Positions 23,935 through 33,689 of a stretch of 64,000 bases of DNA are shown one piece after another. Under the pieces are notes generated by a model that searched no databases, was not told the DNA's origin, and saw nothing but the letters and a program-made list of their open reading frames with translations. Source of the stretch: Dreissena polymorpha (taxonomy: Eukaryota; Mollusca; Bivalvia; Myida; Dreissenidae); NCBI RefSeq assembly GCF_020536995.1, contig NC_068360.1:85232207-85296206 (forward strand), read 5' to 3'. The position numbers were made by a program, and so were the translations under genes. Position 1 is the stretch's first letter; each line of letters begins with the position of its first letter.

Positions 23935-24802
23935 CTAATTCAAGATCTATGTCATCAATGGACTTCCCGCTGAACTGTCCAATAGTTCCCTTGTTAAAGG
24001 CTGTCAGAAGACATCCCATCCTAGCCACTTCGATTATTTCTTGTGGGAGGCGATAGAATGATCTATGAATATTGATGTCATGCCCCATAAACCTTGCCAA
24101 TACTTCCAAATCGTTTTTGCTGAGATTCAAAATCTGGACCACTGTGGCAACATGCTTCCTCAATTTTGTACTAGTGACACTTTCTGGGCATTCCAGACTT
24201 GCTTCTTTTGCAAATTTTCTTAAGACGTCTGCACTTCTAAGGGGAAACTGCGACCCAGAATTGGATCTTGCAAAAACGTATGCATTTTCTTTATCTACAC
24301 CTGCGTCTGCTCTGTATCTCAGCAGAAGATCAATGTTTTTTTGTATGTCTGGAGTAAGAAGGACTGCGACAGTACGATCCCTTTTCCCACGAATTTCAAC
24401 TCTGGACAGTGTTCTCAAAGGGACTTTCTCTGTTTCACTTAAAGAATCTTCTACTTCTTTAGGTGCCTGCTCTGATTTATTTCTTCTGTTTTCATAATGC
24501 ACTACTTCAATTCTCTCTGTTTCTCCGCCACGCCGTCTGTTGAACAGAACAAGTTTTGCCAGTGTTACTTTGCTGAGAAGCTCCCAGTTATGTTTAAAAA
24601 ATCTCTCTTCCAAAGCTTCCGTCAATGATTCAGAAGTTCTCTGAAGGTGTGTCTGAAGCTTTGAAATGTCTTCAGACAGAGGCAGCATCTTCTGCTTGTT
24701 CCTCTTGTTATCTGTAAGTGTATGCAAGGCAGCGTAAGAAATTTCATTTGTCCATTCCTCTTCACAAACATTCAGAAACTCAATGGCTTTTTCCTTAACC
24801 AT
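23935..24802 (-). CDS. Tyrosine-recombinase-like (phage-integrase fold) exon
   Basis: An exon of 289 codons plus one base on the minus strand, from ATG at 24802 to the donor GTAAGATG after 23935. The N-terminal ~70 residues (EEEWTNEISYAAL...LPLSEDI) look like the helical core-binding part. The catalytic half has the expected order: Arg in NRRRGGE (about 89-91), Lys in GKRDRTV (140), Arg in TSTKLRKH (215), His in FMGHD (241) and Tyr in HRSFYRLP (250). All five tyrosine-recombinase positions are therefore present by eye, though the usual HxxR histidine is Thr/Ser here. Together with the Myb/SANT-like last exon this matches an uncharacterised animal gene family with Crypton-like recombinase domains. 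Whether it is a domesticated gene or a transposon gene is open; the introns favour a host gene. The frame runs on upstream into a repeat inserted at 24826, and the acceptor candidate CACCAG next to the ATG lies in repeat-like sequence, so the true N-terminus may be lost or spliced from elsewhere. Confidence 0.85.
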
Positions 24803-24825
24803 CTGGTGGACAGACAGACAGACAT

Positions 24826-25196
24826 AACAAGAGATGTGTTTGTCAGAAACACAATGCCCCCTATTGCGCCGCTTTGAAATAATTATATATTTTTTTTTTA
24901 CCTTTGACCTTGAACTTTCACCACTCAAAATGTGCACCTTCATGATAACGCTGCTTTGAAATAATTTTTTTTTTTGACCTTTGACCTTGAAGGATGACCT
25001 TGACCTTGAACTTCCACCACTCAAAATGTGCAGCTTCATGAGATACACATGCATGCCAAATATCAAGTTGCTATCTTCAATATTGCAAAAGTTATGGCCA
25101 ATGTTTAAGTTTTTTCTGACGGACGGACAGACTGACACACTGACTGACTGACGGACGGACAGTTCAACTGCTTTATGCCTACCGGGGGCATAAAAA
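24826..25196. mobile_element. Hairpin-ended element inserted just upstream of the recombinase exon
   Basis: Starts 'aacaagagatgtgtttgtca', carries one and a partial second copy of the 'ccactcaaaatgtgca' unit, and ends 'ttatgcctaccgggggcataa'. Its left edge is only about 24 bp from the start of the recombinase exon, separated by a 'ctggtggacagacagacaga' stretch. It keeps the minus-strand frame open, which artificially lengthens the apparent protein. Confidence 0.75.
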
Positions 25197-25409
25197 ACAC
25201 TGGTACTGGTCTGTTCTAGGCTATGTTGCAACCTACCATCCAAGCAAGCGGAGGCACACACAGGAAACAGTGCAATTATACAGAGGTACACACCCATACA
25301 AAGTCCTCAAGATCATACTGAGGTATTTACGCATAAAGATGACAAACAGCTGTTAAAGAACAGAGGTACATACATAGCAAGTGCTTAAGTATCTAACCAA
25401 TGAACCTAC

Positions 25410-25538
25410 CAGTGATGTGCTTGAAAGCGTCATTTATATGGGGCTTTGACACCTCATCTTGTTTTGAACCGACACTGCAACCCTGATGTACAGCTGCGGT
25501 CGGGGATATTGGCACAGCCTCCACATCCTGCTTTGTGT
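25410..25538 (-). CDS. Tandem exon copy M1 (129 nt)
   Basis: Acceptor TTTTTCTAG before 25538 and donor GTAGGT after 25410 on the minus strand. Phase-1 symmetric, open through 43 codons: TKQDVEAVPISPTAAVHQGC and on to AFKHIT. Parallels M0 (20267-20395). Nearest of the five copies to the recombinase exon. Joining it to the candidate acceptor at 24802 would shift the frame, so it is not a simple upstream neighbour in the same transcript. Confidence 0.6.
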
Positions 25539-25808
25539 CTAGAAAAAGGAGAAAAAAACACCATGTTAATGTAGACTGTAATGAAGTGATCCAGGTAGTT
25601 TGTACTGGTCTGTTCTAGGCTATGTTGCAACCTACCATCCAAGCAAGCAGAGGCACACACAGGAAACAGTGCAGTTATACAGAGGTACACACCCACACAA
25701 AGACCTCGAGATCATAATGAGGTATTCACGCATAAAGATGACAAACAGCTGTTAAAGAACAGAGGTACATACATAGCAAGTGCTAAAGTAACTTACAAAG
25801 GTACCTAC

Positions 25809-25937
25809 CAGTGATGTGCTTGAAAGCGTCATTTATCTGGGGCTTTGACACCTCATTTTGTTTTGAACCGACACTGCAACCCTGGTGTACCGCACTGGTC
25901 GGGGATATTGGCACAGCCTCCACATCCTGCTTTGTGT
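25809..25937 (-). CDS. Tandem exon copy M2 (129 nt)
   Basis: Same splice sites, phase and length as M1. Reads TKQDVEAVPI, then SPTSAVHQGCSVGS, then KQNEVSKPQINDAFKHITG. The frame is intact, differing from M1 at a few residues (for example SAV for AAV). Confidence 0.6.
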
Positions 25938-26207
25938 CTAGAAAAAGGAAAAAAAAACACCATGTTAATGTAGACTGTAATGAAGTGATCCCGGTAGTTT
26001 GTACTGGTCTGTTCTAGGCTATGTTGCAACCTACCATCCAAGCAAGCAGAGGCACACACAGGAAACAGTGCAGTTATACAGAGGTACACACCCACACAAA
26101 GTCCTCGAGATCATACTGAGGTATTCACGCATAAAGATGACAAACAGCTGTTAAAGAACAGAGGTACATACATAGCAAGTGCTAAAGTAACTAACAAAGG
26201 TACCTAC

Positions 26208-26339
26208 CAGTCATGTGCTTGAAAGCGTCATTTATCTGGGGCTTTGACACCTCATTTGGTTTTGAACCGACACTGCAACCCTGGTGTACCGCACTGGTCG
26301 GGTATATTGGCACAGCCTCCACATCTTCCTGCACGCCAT
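26208..26339 (-). CDS. Tandem exon copy M3 (132 nt, variant 5' end)
   Basis: Acceptor TTTTCCAG before 26339 and donor GTAGGT after 26208. This copy is one codon longer (44 codons) and begins GVQEDVEAVPIYP, closer to M0 (AIEEDMETVPVS) than to the others in its first residues. Its upstream intron also differs (cttcctgcacgccatctgga). Phase 1-1 is kept, so it is a distinct sub-type in the array. Confidence 0.6.
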
Positions 26340-26530
26340 CTGGAAAATAGTGAAAAAGACACAGGTGTAATACAGACTATAATGAAGTGACCAGTTCTGT
26401 ACTGGTCTGGTCAAGGTCAATTGGACTTACAAAAAACCTGCATTCAAACAAACCTTAAGTATACAAGTTTCAGTGCAATAGTAAAGATACTGATGTAGCA
26501 AGTGCTAAAGTAACTTACAAAGGTACCTAC

Positions 26531-26659
26531 CAGTGATGTGCTTGAAAGCGTCATTTATCTGGGGCTTTGACACCTCATCTTGTTTTGAACTGACACTGCA
26601 ACCCTGGTGTACCGCACTGGTCGGGGATATTGGCACAGCCTCCACATCCTGCTTTGTGT
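26531..26659 (-). CDS. Tandem exon copy M4 (129 nt)
   Basis: Same acceptor, donor, phase and length as M1 and M2. Frame intact, with VEAVPISPTSAVHQGCSV and QDEVSKP. Confidence 0.6.
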
Positions 26660-26929
26660 CTAGAAAAAGGAGAAAAAGACACCATGTTAATGTAGACTGT
26701 AATGAAGTGATCCAGGTAGTTTGTACTGGTCTGTTCTAGGCTATGTTGCAACCTACCATCCAAGCAAGCAGAGGCACACACAGGAAACAGTGCAGTTATA
26801 CAGAGGTACACACCCACACAAAGTCCTCGAGATCATACTGAGGTATTCACGTATAAAGATGACAAACAGCTGTTAAAGAACAGAGGTACATACATAGCAA
26901 GTGCTTAAGTATCTAACCAATGAACCAAC

Positions 26930-27056
26930 CTGTCATGTACTTGAAAGCGTCATTTCTGGGGCTTTGACACCTCATTTGGTTTTGAACTGACGCTGCAACC
27001 CTGGTGTACCGCTCCTGTCCGGGATATTGGAATACCCTCCACATCCTGCTTTGTGT
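26930..27056 (-). pseudogene. Tandem exon copy M5 (127 nt, probably dead)
   Basis: The array member most distant from the recombinase exon. It is two bases short after the KP-Q codons, which breaks the frame, and its donor reads GTTGGT instead of GTAGGT. The rest matches M1-M4 with more substitutions (GIPIS for AVPIS). It looks like a decayed copy. Confidence 0.6.
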
Positions 27057-27168
27057 CTAGAAAAAGGAGAAAAAGACACTATGTTAATGTACACTGTAAT
27101 AAAGTGATCCAGGAAGTTTAGCACTGGTCTGGTCTTTGCTCTCCAGAGCTACACTAAACATATGGTCA

Positions 27169-27366
27169 AACAAGAGCTGTCAGCATCTATAGGATGACTT
27201 ATGCCCTCTTTTTCCACATTTTTGTAAACCTAAACGCAGAGTGTTTCTCCACATTTTTTGAGAGATTTTGACACATATATTTGACCTTAAAGTTTTGGGA
27301 CAGACAGAATGACAGACAGGCAAAAAAACAATATACCCCCTCTTCTTCGAAGAATGGGGCATACAA
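27169..27366. mobile_element. Short hairpin-ended element
   Basis: Starts 'aacaagagctgtcagcatct' and 'acttatgccctc', ends 'cttcttcgaagaatggggca'. Related to 22788-22970. Confidence 0.7.
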
Positions 27367-27883
27367 AACCTTAAGAAAGCACTTAGTAGCAAGAAGCAGT
27401 ACCATCATACAGAGGTATAATGTCATCTACTTTTCATTTCATCTAAATATCTTTACTATTGACAAAATTACCAATGAAAAACCGAAAGCTATGTTGTTTT
27501 GTTGCGGTAACGCACCTTCTTGAGTAAAATAACATACAACGTACAAAATACCAGAGATGTCCCGCAAGTATGTATCCAATCCCTTGAAAAATGGAAAAGT
27601 TATGAACCTAGTAAGAAACAGACACTATTGTCTTTCCATTTTTAAAGTGTTTAACCTCTGTGGTTTTCACAACAAACCATTTACCAGTTCCTGTTTATTT
27701 GTATTCGTTGCTATATGTAAACAAGTAAGTTTTAAATACCAACAGTGTCACTGCAAAAACTTGTGTTATGCACAAATATTTATCGTTATATCAGTGAAAT
27801 GAAGTGTAAGAGGTAAAAACACAATGAAAGGCCTAAACAAGTTTCTTTGTCACAGTTGAAAAGGGGAGCTTTATTTCATACAG
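27367..27883. other. Spacer between the two opposite exon arrays
   Basis: No exon recognised. The last 100 bp ('tcagtgaaatg...gtgtaagaggtaaaaacaca') is the start of the unit that is repeated on the plus strand. Confidence 0.5.
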
Positions 27884-28009
27884 ATAATGATGATGATGAT
27901 GATGTCAAAGGAGCTGGCTTTGAACCTTCCTGTTCTAACAGTGCAGAAAAGGACTCATCTACATGCATATCTGGTTTTTAGACCAGACAAAAAGGGTTTA
28001 GCTTAATTG
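27884..28009 (+). pseudogene. Plus-strand tandem exon A1
   Basis: Acceptor 'tttcatacag' before 27884 and donor GGTAAGA after 28009; length 126 nt, phase 1-1. Reads NDDDDDVKGAGFEPSCSNSA, EKDSSTCISG and then meets an in-frame TAG, where A2 and A3 read CFKNRQERA. Therefore decayed or an alternative terminal exon. Acidic start and Ser-rich middle, no domain recognised. Confidence 0.5.
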
Positions 28010-28026
28010 GTAAGACTGGTGTTGCA

Positions 28027-28652
28027 ACTAGAGCTTTGTCACAGACGTGACGAAAACCCCCACATGCCGCATTGACACAGAATATTTTGCATGTTGTCTT
28101 CTGATCACAAAAAACAGTGGACACCAATCTCAATGTTTAAAGTGACCCCGTGACCTGGTTTTTGACCCTGCATGGCCCATGTTCGAACTCAACCTACACG
28201 TCATCTAGATACAACTTCTAACCAAGTGTGGTGAAGATCGGATGAAAACTACTTGAATTAGAGAGCAGACACCATGCTGAATGTGTAAAACGTACTAAGT
28301 GACCCAGTGGCCTAGATTTTGACCCGGCATGACCCATATTCGAACTTGACCTAGACATCATCTAGATACAACTTCTGACCAAGTTTGGTGAAGATTGGAT
28401 GAAAACTACTTGAATTAGAGAGCGGACACCATGCTCAATGTTTAAAACGCACTAAGTGATCCCTTGACCTAGTTTTTGACCTGCCATGATCCATGTTCGA
28501 ACTTAGCCTAGACTTCATCTAGATACAACTTCTGACCAAGTTTGGTGAAGATCGGAAGAAAACTACTTAAATTTGAGAGCGGACACGGACCGACCGACAG
28601 ACAGACAAGCTCAATCCTATATATCCCCCTAAACTTCGTTTAGTGGGGGTAT
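28027..28652. mobile_element. Hairpin-ended element with three 149-bp repeats
   Basis: The phrase 'acttgaattagagagc' recurs at about 28252 and 28401 and as 'acttaaatttgagagc' at 28550. It ends in a hairpin formed by 'ccccctaaac' and 'gtttagtggggg' followed by 'tataataa'. Lies in the intron between exons A1 and B1. Confidence 0.75.
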
Positions 28653-29069
28653 AATAAATAATCAACTCCCTTTTGGTTGTTGTGTAGATTTGTTTGTCAC
28701 CTCTTACCAATTTACTTCAAGGTTTAAATTTTGTTGAATACCTCTATCTGTAGGTAGTGTGTTTCTAGTGTGTGTGTGTGTGGCTCTTCCTCACAATGTC
28801 TGTACAGTAAATGTTTTATTAGACCTTTGTATTGCATTAGTGCACTTTTTGACCACAATAACTTAATGCTGTGGGTTTGAACTCTGCTTAGGCCGTACAA
28901 CAAGTTGGTGGCCTCTTAGGAGGTGGTTACTTAAGTTATGACTTATACAATGTATATGATAATTTTGTGAACTGCTTGATAAAAAAAATAAATTTAAACT
29001 GTTTGCAGGGTCAAAACCCAATTAATGAAAGATAAAAACCAATAACATGGAATGTTTCTTTTTCAGCAG

Positions 29070-29174
29070 ATAAAGATTGGAGCGATTCTAGAAATGAGCC
29101 ATCCAGTATTGCTGAAAACATCTCTTCAAGCTCTCCTGGGTCCAAAATGAGCACCAAAGGCCAAAGCGTCAAAG
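29070..29174 (+). CDS. Plus-strand tandem exon B1
   Basis: Acceptor 'tttttcagcag' before 29070, donor GTGTTT (weak) after 29174; 105 nt, phase 1-1. Reads DKDWSDSRNEPSSIAENISS and then SSPGSKMSTKGQSVKG. Serine-rich, mixed charge, probably a disordered linker. Frame intact. B1 and B3 are the two best-preserved B copies. Confidence 0.5.
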
Positions 29175-30239
29175 GTGTTTCTGATTATTGTAATAAATGA
29201 GGTCATAGACCATGATAGTTTTGCCTGATGAGCGGGCTTTGCAAGCCGTCAAGTCATCTCTGGTCATTATTTCGTAATTGTCTTTAATTCATATATTTGT
29301 TACCTATACGATAGACTATGGATACCTCTGTCTGTATGTGTTCAGTTGAGTACGTTGAATTTTACTGTGTGTGTGGTGTGCCTGGTACCTCACAGCATTT
29401 TAACATTTCCAGATTTCAATCCTTATAAATTGCATATACATTACAGCAGTGTGTTTTTAACAAGGGTCTCTGTAAACTGTGGGTTTGAGTCCCACTGAAT
29501 ACACAAAATCTTTTAAAAATGTAGGGTCTATGCTTATTAAAGGTGGTAGTGATATAGCAGTTATGGTATTGCCAGAAACAGCGGTAATGTAAATAGGTTC
29601 AGTGTTCTGCTGTGAATCTGTACTGTTGGGGACAGGGACCCTTTAGGGTTAAAAAAGTGGAGACAAAAGGGAAAAATTTGGGGACAGAGAAATACATTTG
29701 TAGCAGAATTACATTTTCAGAAACTAATAACCTTTAACTTGCAATCTTAAACTGGCTAGATTTATTCCTACAGCCAGTCCACAGGATGTTACATTCTAAT
29801 TCAAACTTGAACATTTTTTAAATTTTTTAAAACTGTCAAACAATTGTCAATATATTAACAAAACTTTGAACAGTTACATGTATTTAATGTCTACATTTAC
29901 GTCTGTCTACATCTGCTTCAATGGAATTAGAGGCAAAGATTCACATTTGCTTTACATTTCTCCAGTGATCTAAAGCCTTTTCAAATTAGAATTACCGATA
30001 GTAAAGGCTTTTTCTTGTTTGGGCTTTATGCACAAACTGCATGTCATTTTGTTGTGTCAAACAGTAACCAAGAAAATTCTCAAAGCCAATTTGCTTGGCA
30101 TGTACGTTTAGGGGCAGACTTTTTTTTCGTCATTGCTAAACGATGTTGGTACTTGGGAAGACTCTGTTGGGGTGTTATTACTATCGATATATTTTCTTAT
30201 TTTACTTGCCGGAGGAAAAAAAACTCAAAATAGATTTTG

Positions 30240-30400
30240 TTTTCTTCGGCCGGTCACTTTCCGCCATTTTGATAGGTGTGGAAATTTCCTTGATAACTGA
30301 TTGGTTGTTATAGTCTCAACTTACCAACGAAATAGAGTGTTATTAAAGTAAATTAAGGATTGGCAGCGAAATGACGTCACGTCCAATGAAATAATTTGTT
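30240..30400. promoter_or_regulatory. Promoter-like segment: CRE, CCAAT and YY1-type motifs
   Basis: Contains 'ccgccattttg' (YY1-like) at about 30264, 'attggttg' (inverted CCAAT), and TGACGTCA at 30372-30379 directly followed by 'cgtccaat'. It lies upstream of exon A2, in sequence that is not part of the duplicated unit. No first exon could be identified. Confidence 0.35.
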
Positions 30401-30592
30401 CTAATTATGCATTTACTCGATTTCTTTTACAACTTTCAAATTTAATTGATTAATGCAAGGGCGCATCCACGGCAGAACACTGTAGGTTATTTGTTTTTAT
30501 CAGTGAAATGCAGTGCAAGAGGTAAAAACACAATGACAGGAAAATACAAATACTTTGTCACAATTTACAGAGAGTGCTTTTTTTTCATACAG

Positions 30593-30715
30593 ATGATGAG
30601 GAGGAGGATGCCGAAGAATCTAACTTTGAACGTACCAGTTCTAACAGTCCTAAAAAGGACTCATCTACACACTCATTTTGTTTCAAGAACAGACAAGAAA
30701 GGGCAAGCTTAAGGG
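30593..30715 (+). pseudogene. Plus-strand tandem exon A2
   Basis: Acceptor 'ttttcatacag' intact, 123 nt, open through 41 codons: DDEEEDAEESNFERTSSNSP, KKDSSTHSFCFKNRQERASLRG. The donor position reads GGAAAG instead of GGTAAG, so normal splicing at the homologous site would fail. The acidic start is better developed than in A1 or A3. Confidence 0.5.
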
Positions 30716-31129
30716 GAAAGACTTGTATTACAATAAATGGTCAGCTATCTTTGGGTTGTTTGGGATATTTGATTGTGATACCTTACCAATTATTTAAAGA
30801 ATAACATTTTGGTGAATACCTCTATCCGTATGTAGTGTGTTTCTAGTGTGTGTGTGTGTTCCTCGTACCTCACAATGTCTGTACAGTAAATATTACACAT
30901 TTTGTTTGTATTCATTTTTTTGTACCACAATAACTACAGGCTTAGTTTGAACCCATATTAGGCCATACAACAAGTCCGTGGCCTCTGAAAAGGTTGTTAC
31001 TTCAGTTATGACCAATGAATGATAATTTTGTGAACTGATTGTTTAAAAAAATGAAAAACTGTATGGAGGTGCAAAATCCAATTGATTAAAGATAAAAACC
31101 ATTAACATGTGATGTTTCTTTTCTGGCAC

Positions 31130-31236
31130 ATAAAAATGGGAGTGGTTCTAGAAATTAGCCATGCAGTGTTGTTGAAAACAACTCAAATTCAAGCTCTTGT
31201 GGTTCCAAAATGAGCACCAAAGGCCAAAGTGCAGAG
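31130..31236 (+). pseudogene. Plus-strand tandem exon B2 (decayed)
   Basis: Matches B1 and B4, but the acceptor AG is gone ('ctggcac') and a TAG interrupts the frame where the others have GAG (NEPSS). The donor reads GTGGGT. Confidence 0.55.
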
Positions 31237-31871
31237 GTGGGTCTGATTATTGTATTAAATGAGATCATAGACCATGATAATTTGGTCTGTTGAGCTGGCT
31301 CTGCTAACCTTCAACACATTTCTGGTCATTATTTCCTCCATGTTTTTTTATTCATATATTTATTACCTTTATGATAGACTATGGATACCTCTGTCTGAAT
31401 GTGTTAAGTTAAGTACATAACATTCTACTGCGTGCGTGTGTGTGCCTGGTACCTCACAGCGTTTTAACATTTCCAGATGTCAATCCATACCAACTTAAAG
31501 TTTTACTTTTTTGTGAATACCTCTATCTGTATGTACTGTGTTTCTAGTGTGTGTGTGTGTGTGTGTGTGCCTTGTACCTCACAATGTCTTTACAGTAAAT
31601 GTTATATGACCCGGTACACCTTTGGATTGTATCAATGCACTTTTTGACCACAATAAGTACGGTAAATGCTGTGGGTTTGAACCCTACTTAAGCCTTAAAA
31701 CCAGTAGGTGGCCTCTGAGGAGTTTGTTGCTTCAGTTATTACTTATTTATGACAATTTTGTGAACTGCTTTATTTAAAAATATATATATATATATAAACT
31801 GTTTGCATGAGCAAAACCAAATCAATGAAAGAAAAATTCATTAACATGGGATTTTTTGTTTTTTTTTTAAG

Positions 31872-31979
31872 ATAAAGATTGGAATAATTCTAGAAATGAG
31901 CCATCCAGTATTGCTGAAAACGTCGCCTCTTCAAGCTCTCCTTGTCCCAAAATGAGCACCAAATGCCAAAACGTCAGAG
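31872..31979 (+). CDS. Plus-strand tandem exon B3
   Basis: Poly-T tract and AAG acceptor before 31872, strong donor GTGAGT after 31979; 108 nt, phase 1-1, frame intact: DKDWNNSRNEPSSIAENVAS and then SSPCPKMSTKCQNVRG. It has the best donor among the B copies. Confidence 0.55.
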
Positions 31980-32488
31980 GTGAGTCTGATTATTATAATA
32001 AATGAGGTCATTGACCATGATAATTCAGCCTGATGAGCCGGCTTTAGTCATTATTTCCTCCATGTCTTTGATTTATATTTGTGTTGCCTTTACAAAAGAC
32101 TATGGATACCTCTGTCCGTATGTGTTCAGTTGAGTACATAGCTCTCTACTACGTGTGTTTGTGCCTGGTACCTCAAAGCATTTCAAAATTTCCATATGTC
32201 AATCCTTATACATTGCATATACATTTATTTTAATACAGCAGTGTGTTTGTTTACCAGGGTCTCTGGCTGCTGTGGGTTCGAGTCCCACTGAATACAGAAA
32301 ATCATGTAAAAAAGTATGCTTATTAAAGATGGTAGTTATATAGCACTTCAGGTTTTCACAGAAACAGAGGTAATGTACATATGTACATAGGGTGTTTGTT
32401 TATCTGTAAAATGCAGTGAAAGAGGTTAAAACAAAATGAAAGGCAAATACAAATACTTTGTCACAGTTGCCAGAGAGTGCTTTATTAA

Positions 32489-32608
32489 ATAATGATGATG
32501 ATGACAAAGAAGCTGGCTTTCAACCTACCAGTTCTAACAGTGCAAAAATGGACTCATCTAAAGGCATATCTTGTTTCAAGAACAGACAAGAAAGGGCAAT
32601 CTTAAGGG
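32489..32608 (+). pseudogene. Plus-strand tandem exon A3
   Basis: Open frame NDDDDKEAGFQPTSSNSAKM, DSSKGISCFKNRQERAILRG with a good donor GTAAGG after 32608. The acceptor is missing: 'tttattaa' stands where A1 and A2 have 'ttcatacag'. Thus A2 lacks the donor and A3 lacks the acceptor. Confidence 0.5.
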
Positions 32609-33051
32609 GTAAGGCTGGTATTATAATAAATGATCAGCTCTCTTTTGGTTGTTGTGGAGATTTGTTTCTGATCTTTTACCATCTTACTTAAAGAATTACA
32701 TTTTGGTGAATACCTCTATCTGTATGTACTATGTTTCCAATGTGTGTGTGTGTGTGTGTGTGCCACTGTGCCTTGTACCTTACAATGTCTGAACAGTTAA
32801 TGTTATAATAACCTTTGGATCGCATCAATGCACATTTTTACCACAATAACTAAATACTGTGGGTTTGAACCCTTATTAGGCCGTACAACCAGTCTGTGGC
32901 CTCTGAAAAGGGTGGTAACTTCAGTATGACTTATGAATGATAATTTTGTAAACTGCTTGCTTTTTTTAAAATGAAAAACAGTTTGGAAGTGCAAAATTCA
33001 ATTGATTCAAGATAATATTCATTAACATGTGATGTTTTTCTTATCTGGAAG

Positions 33052-33158
33052 ATGACGATGGGAGTGGTTCTAGAAATGAGCCATCCAGTATTGCTGAAAA
33101 CTACTTCAATTTAAGCTCTTCTGGTTCCAAAATGAGCACCAAAGGCCAAAATGCAGAG
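33052..33158 (+). pseudogene. Plus-strand tandem exon B4
   Basis: Acceptor 'ttatctggaag', 107 nt, open as DDDGSGSRNEPSSIAENYFN, LSSSGSKMSTKGQNAE. The 3' end is one base shorter than in B1 or B3, so the exit phase no longer matches. Confidence 0.5.
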
Positions 33159-33602
33159 GTGGGTCTTATGGTTATATTTAATGAGGTCATAGACCATGAT
33201 AATTTTGCCTGATGAGCTGGCTTTGCAGACATCAAGACATTTCTGGACAGTATTGCCTCCATGTCTTTGATTCATGTGTGTGTTACCTACACATGTATAC
33301 AATAGACTATGGATACCTCTGTCTGTATGTGTTCAGTTGAGTACATAATTCTACTGTGTGTGTGTGTGTACCTAGTACCTCACTGCGTTTATGCTTACTT
33401 AAGATGGTAGTGATATAGCACTACTGGTATTCCCAGAAACAGTGTTAGTGTAAATAGCGTGTTTGTATGTCAGTGAAATGCAGTGCAAAAGGTCAAATAG
33501 TCTTGGGTTAACACCGTTTTGTTGTTCTGTTGTTGTTTTCTCATTAATTTCAACAATAGATGTTTACTGTGGCATTATCTCATCCCCATAATTTCTTTAC
33601 AG

Positions 33603-33673
33603 CTGCAGAGTTAAGCAGCGACAGTAAATGGAGGAGGAGCATGGAAATGATGATCATGAGTATAATGAAGTAG
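33603..33673 (+). CDS. Possible short terminal exon of the plus-strand array gene
   Basis: 'aatttctttacag' precedes 33603. In the phase shared by the A and B exons it reads AELSSDSKWRRSMEMMIMSI, MK and a TAG at 33671-33673. Only 23 codons, so support is the acceptor, the phase and its position after B4. Not recognised. Confidence 0.25.
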
Positions 33674-33689
33674 AAGGTATTCAGATGAA

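Larger units (their letters stand above)
25204..27100. repeat. 399-bp tandem repeat carrying a 129-nt exon (five exon copies)
   Basis: Exon starts on the plus axis lie at 25410, 25809, 26208, 26531 and 26930: spacings 399, 399, 323 and 399. The intron part repeats too ('tgttctaggctatgttgcaa', 'caagcaagcagaggcacaca', 'cgcataaagatgacaaacag'). The 323-bp step is a unit with an internal loss. Copy-to-copy identity is high by eye, so amplification looks recent. Confidence 0.9.
27780..33480. repeat. Large duplicated A/B exon-intron units on the plus strand
   Basis: Besides the exons, the introns repeat. 'gaatacctctatctgtatg' with a GT microsatellite and 'cacaatgtct' occurs near 28735, 30815, 31515 and 32705. 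'gactatggatacctctgtc' occurs near 29309, 31377, 32095 and 33303. 'cagtgaaatgcagtgcaa' with 'aggt' occurs near 27800, 30500, 32410 and 33475. The order A1-B1, A2-B2, B3, A3-B4 indicates unequal duplication with later losses. Confidence 0.85.

Noticed and set aside
24072-24497. 141-codon plus-strand frame
   Set aside because: Antisense shadow of the tyrosine-recombinase exon.
25454-27392. Repeated 80-codon minus-strand frames beginning MGVYLC and 68-codon plus-strand frames beginning MMCLK
   Set aside because: They run through intron and exon of the 399-bp unit in frames other than the spliced one. The frame conserved with the 20267-20395 exon and matching intron phases is preferred.
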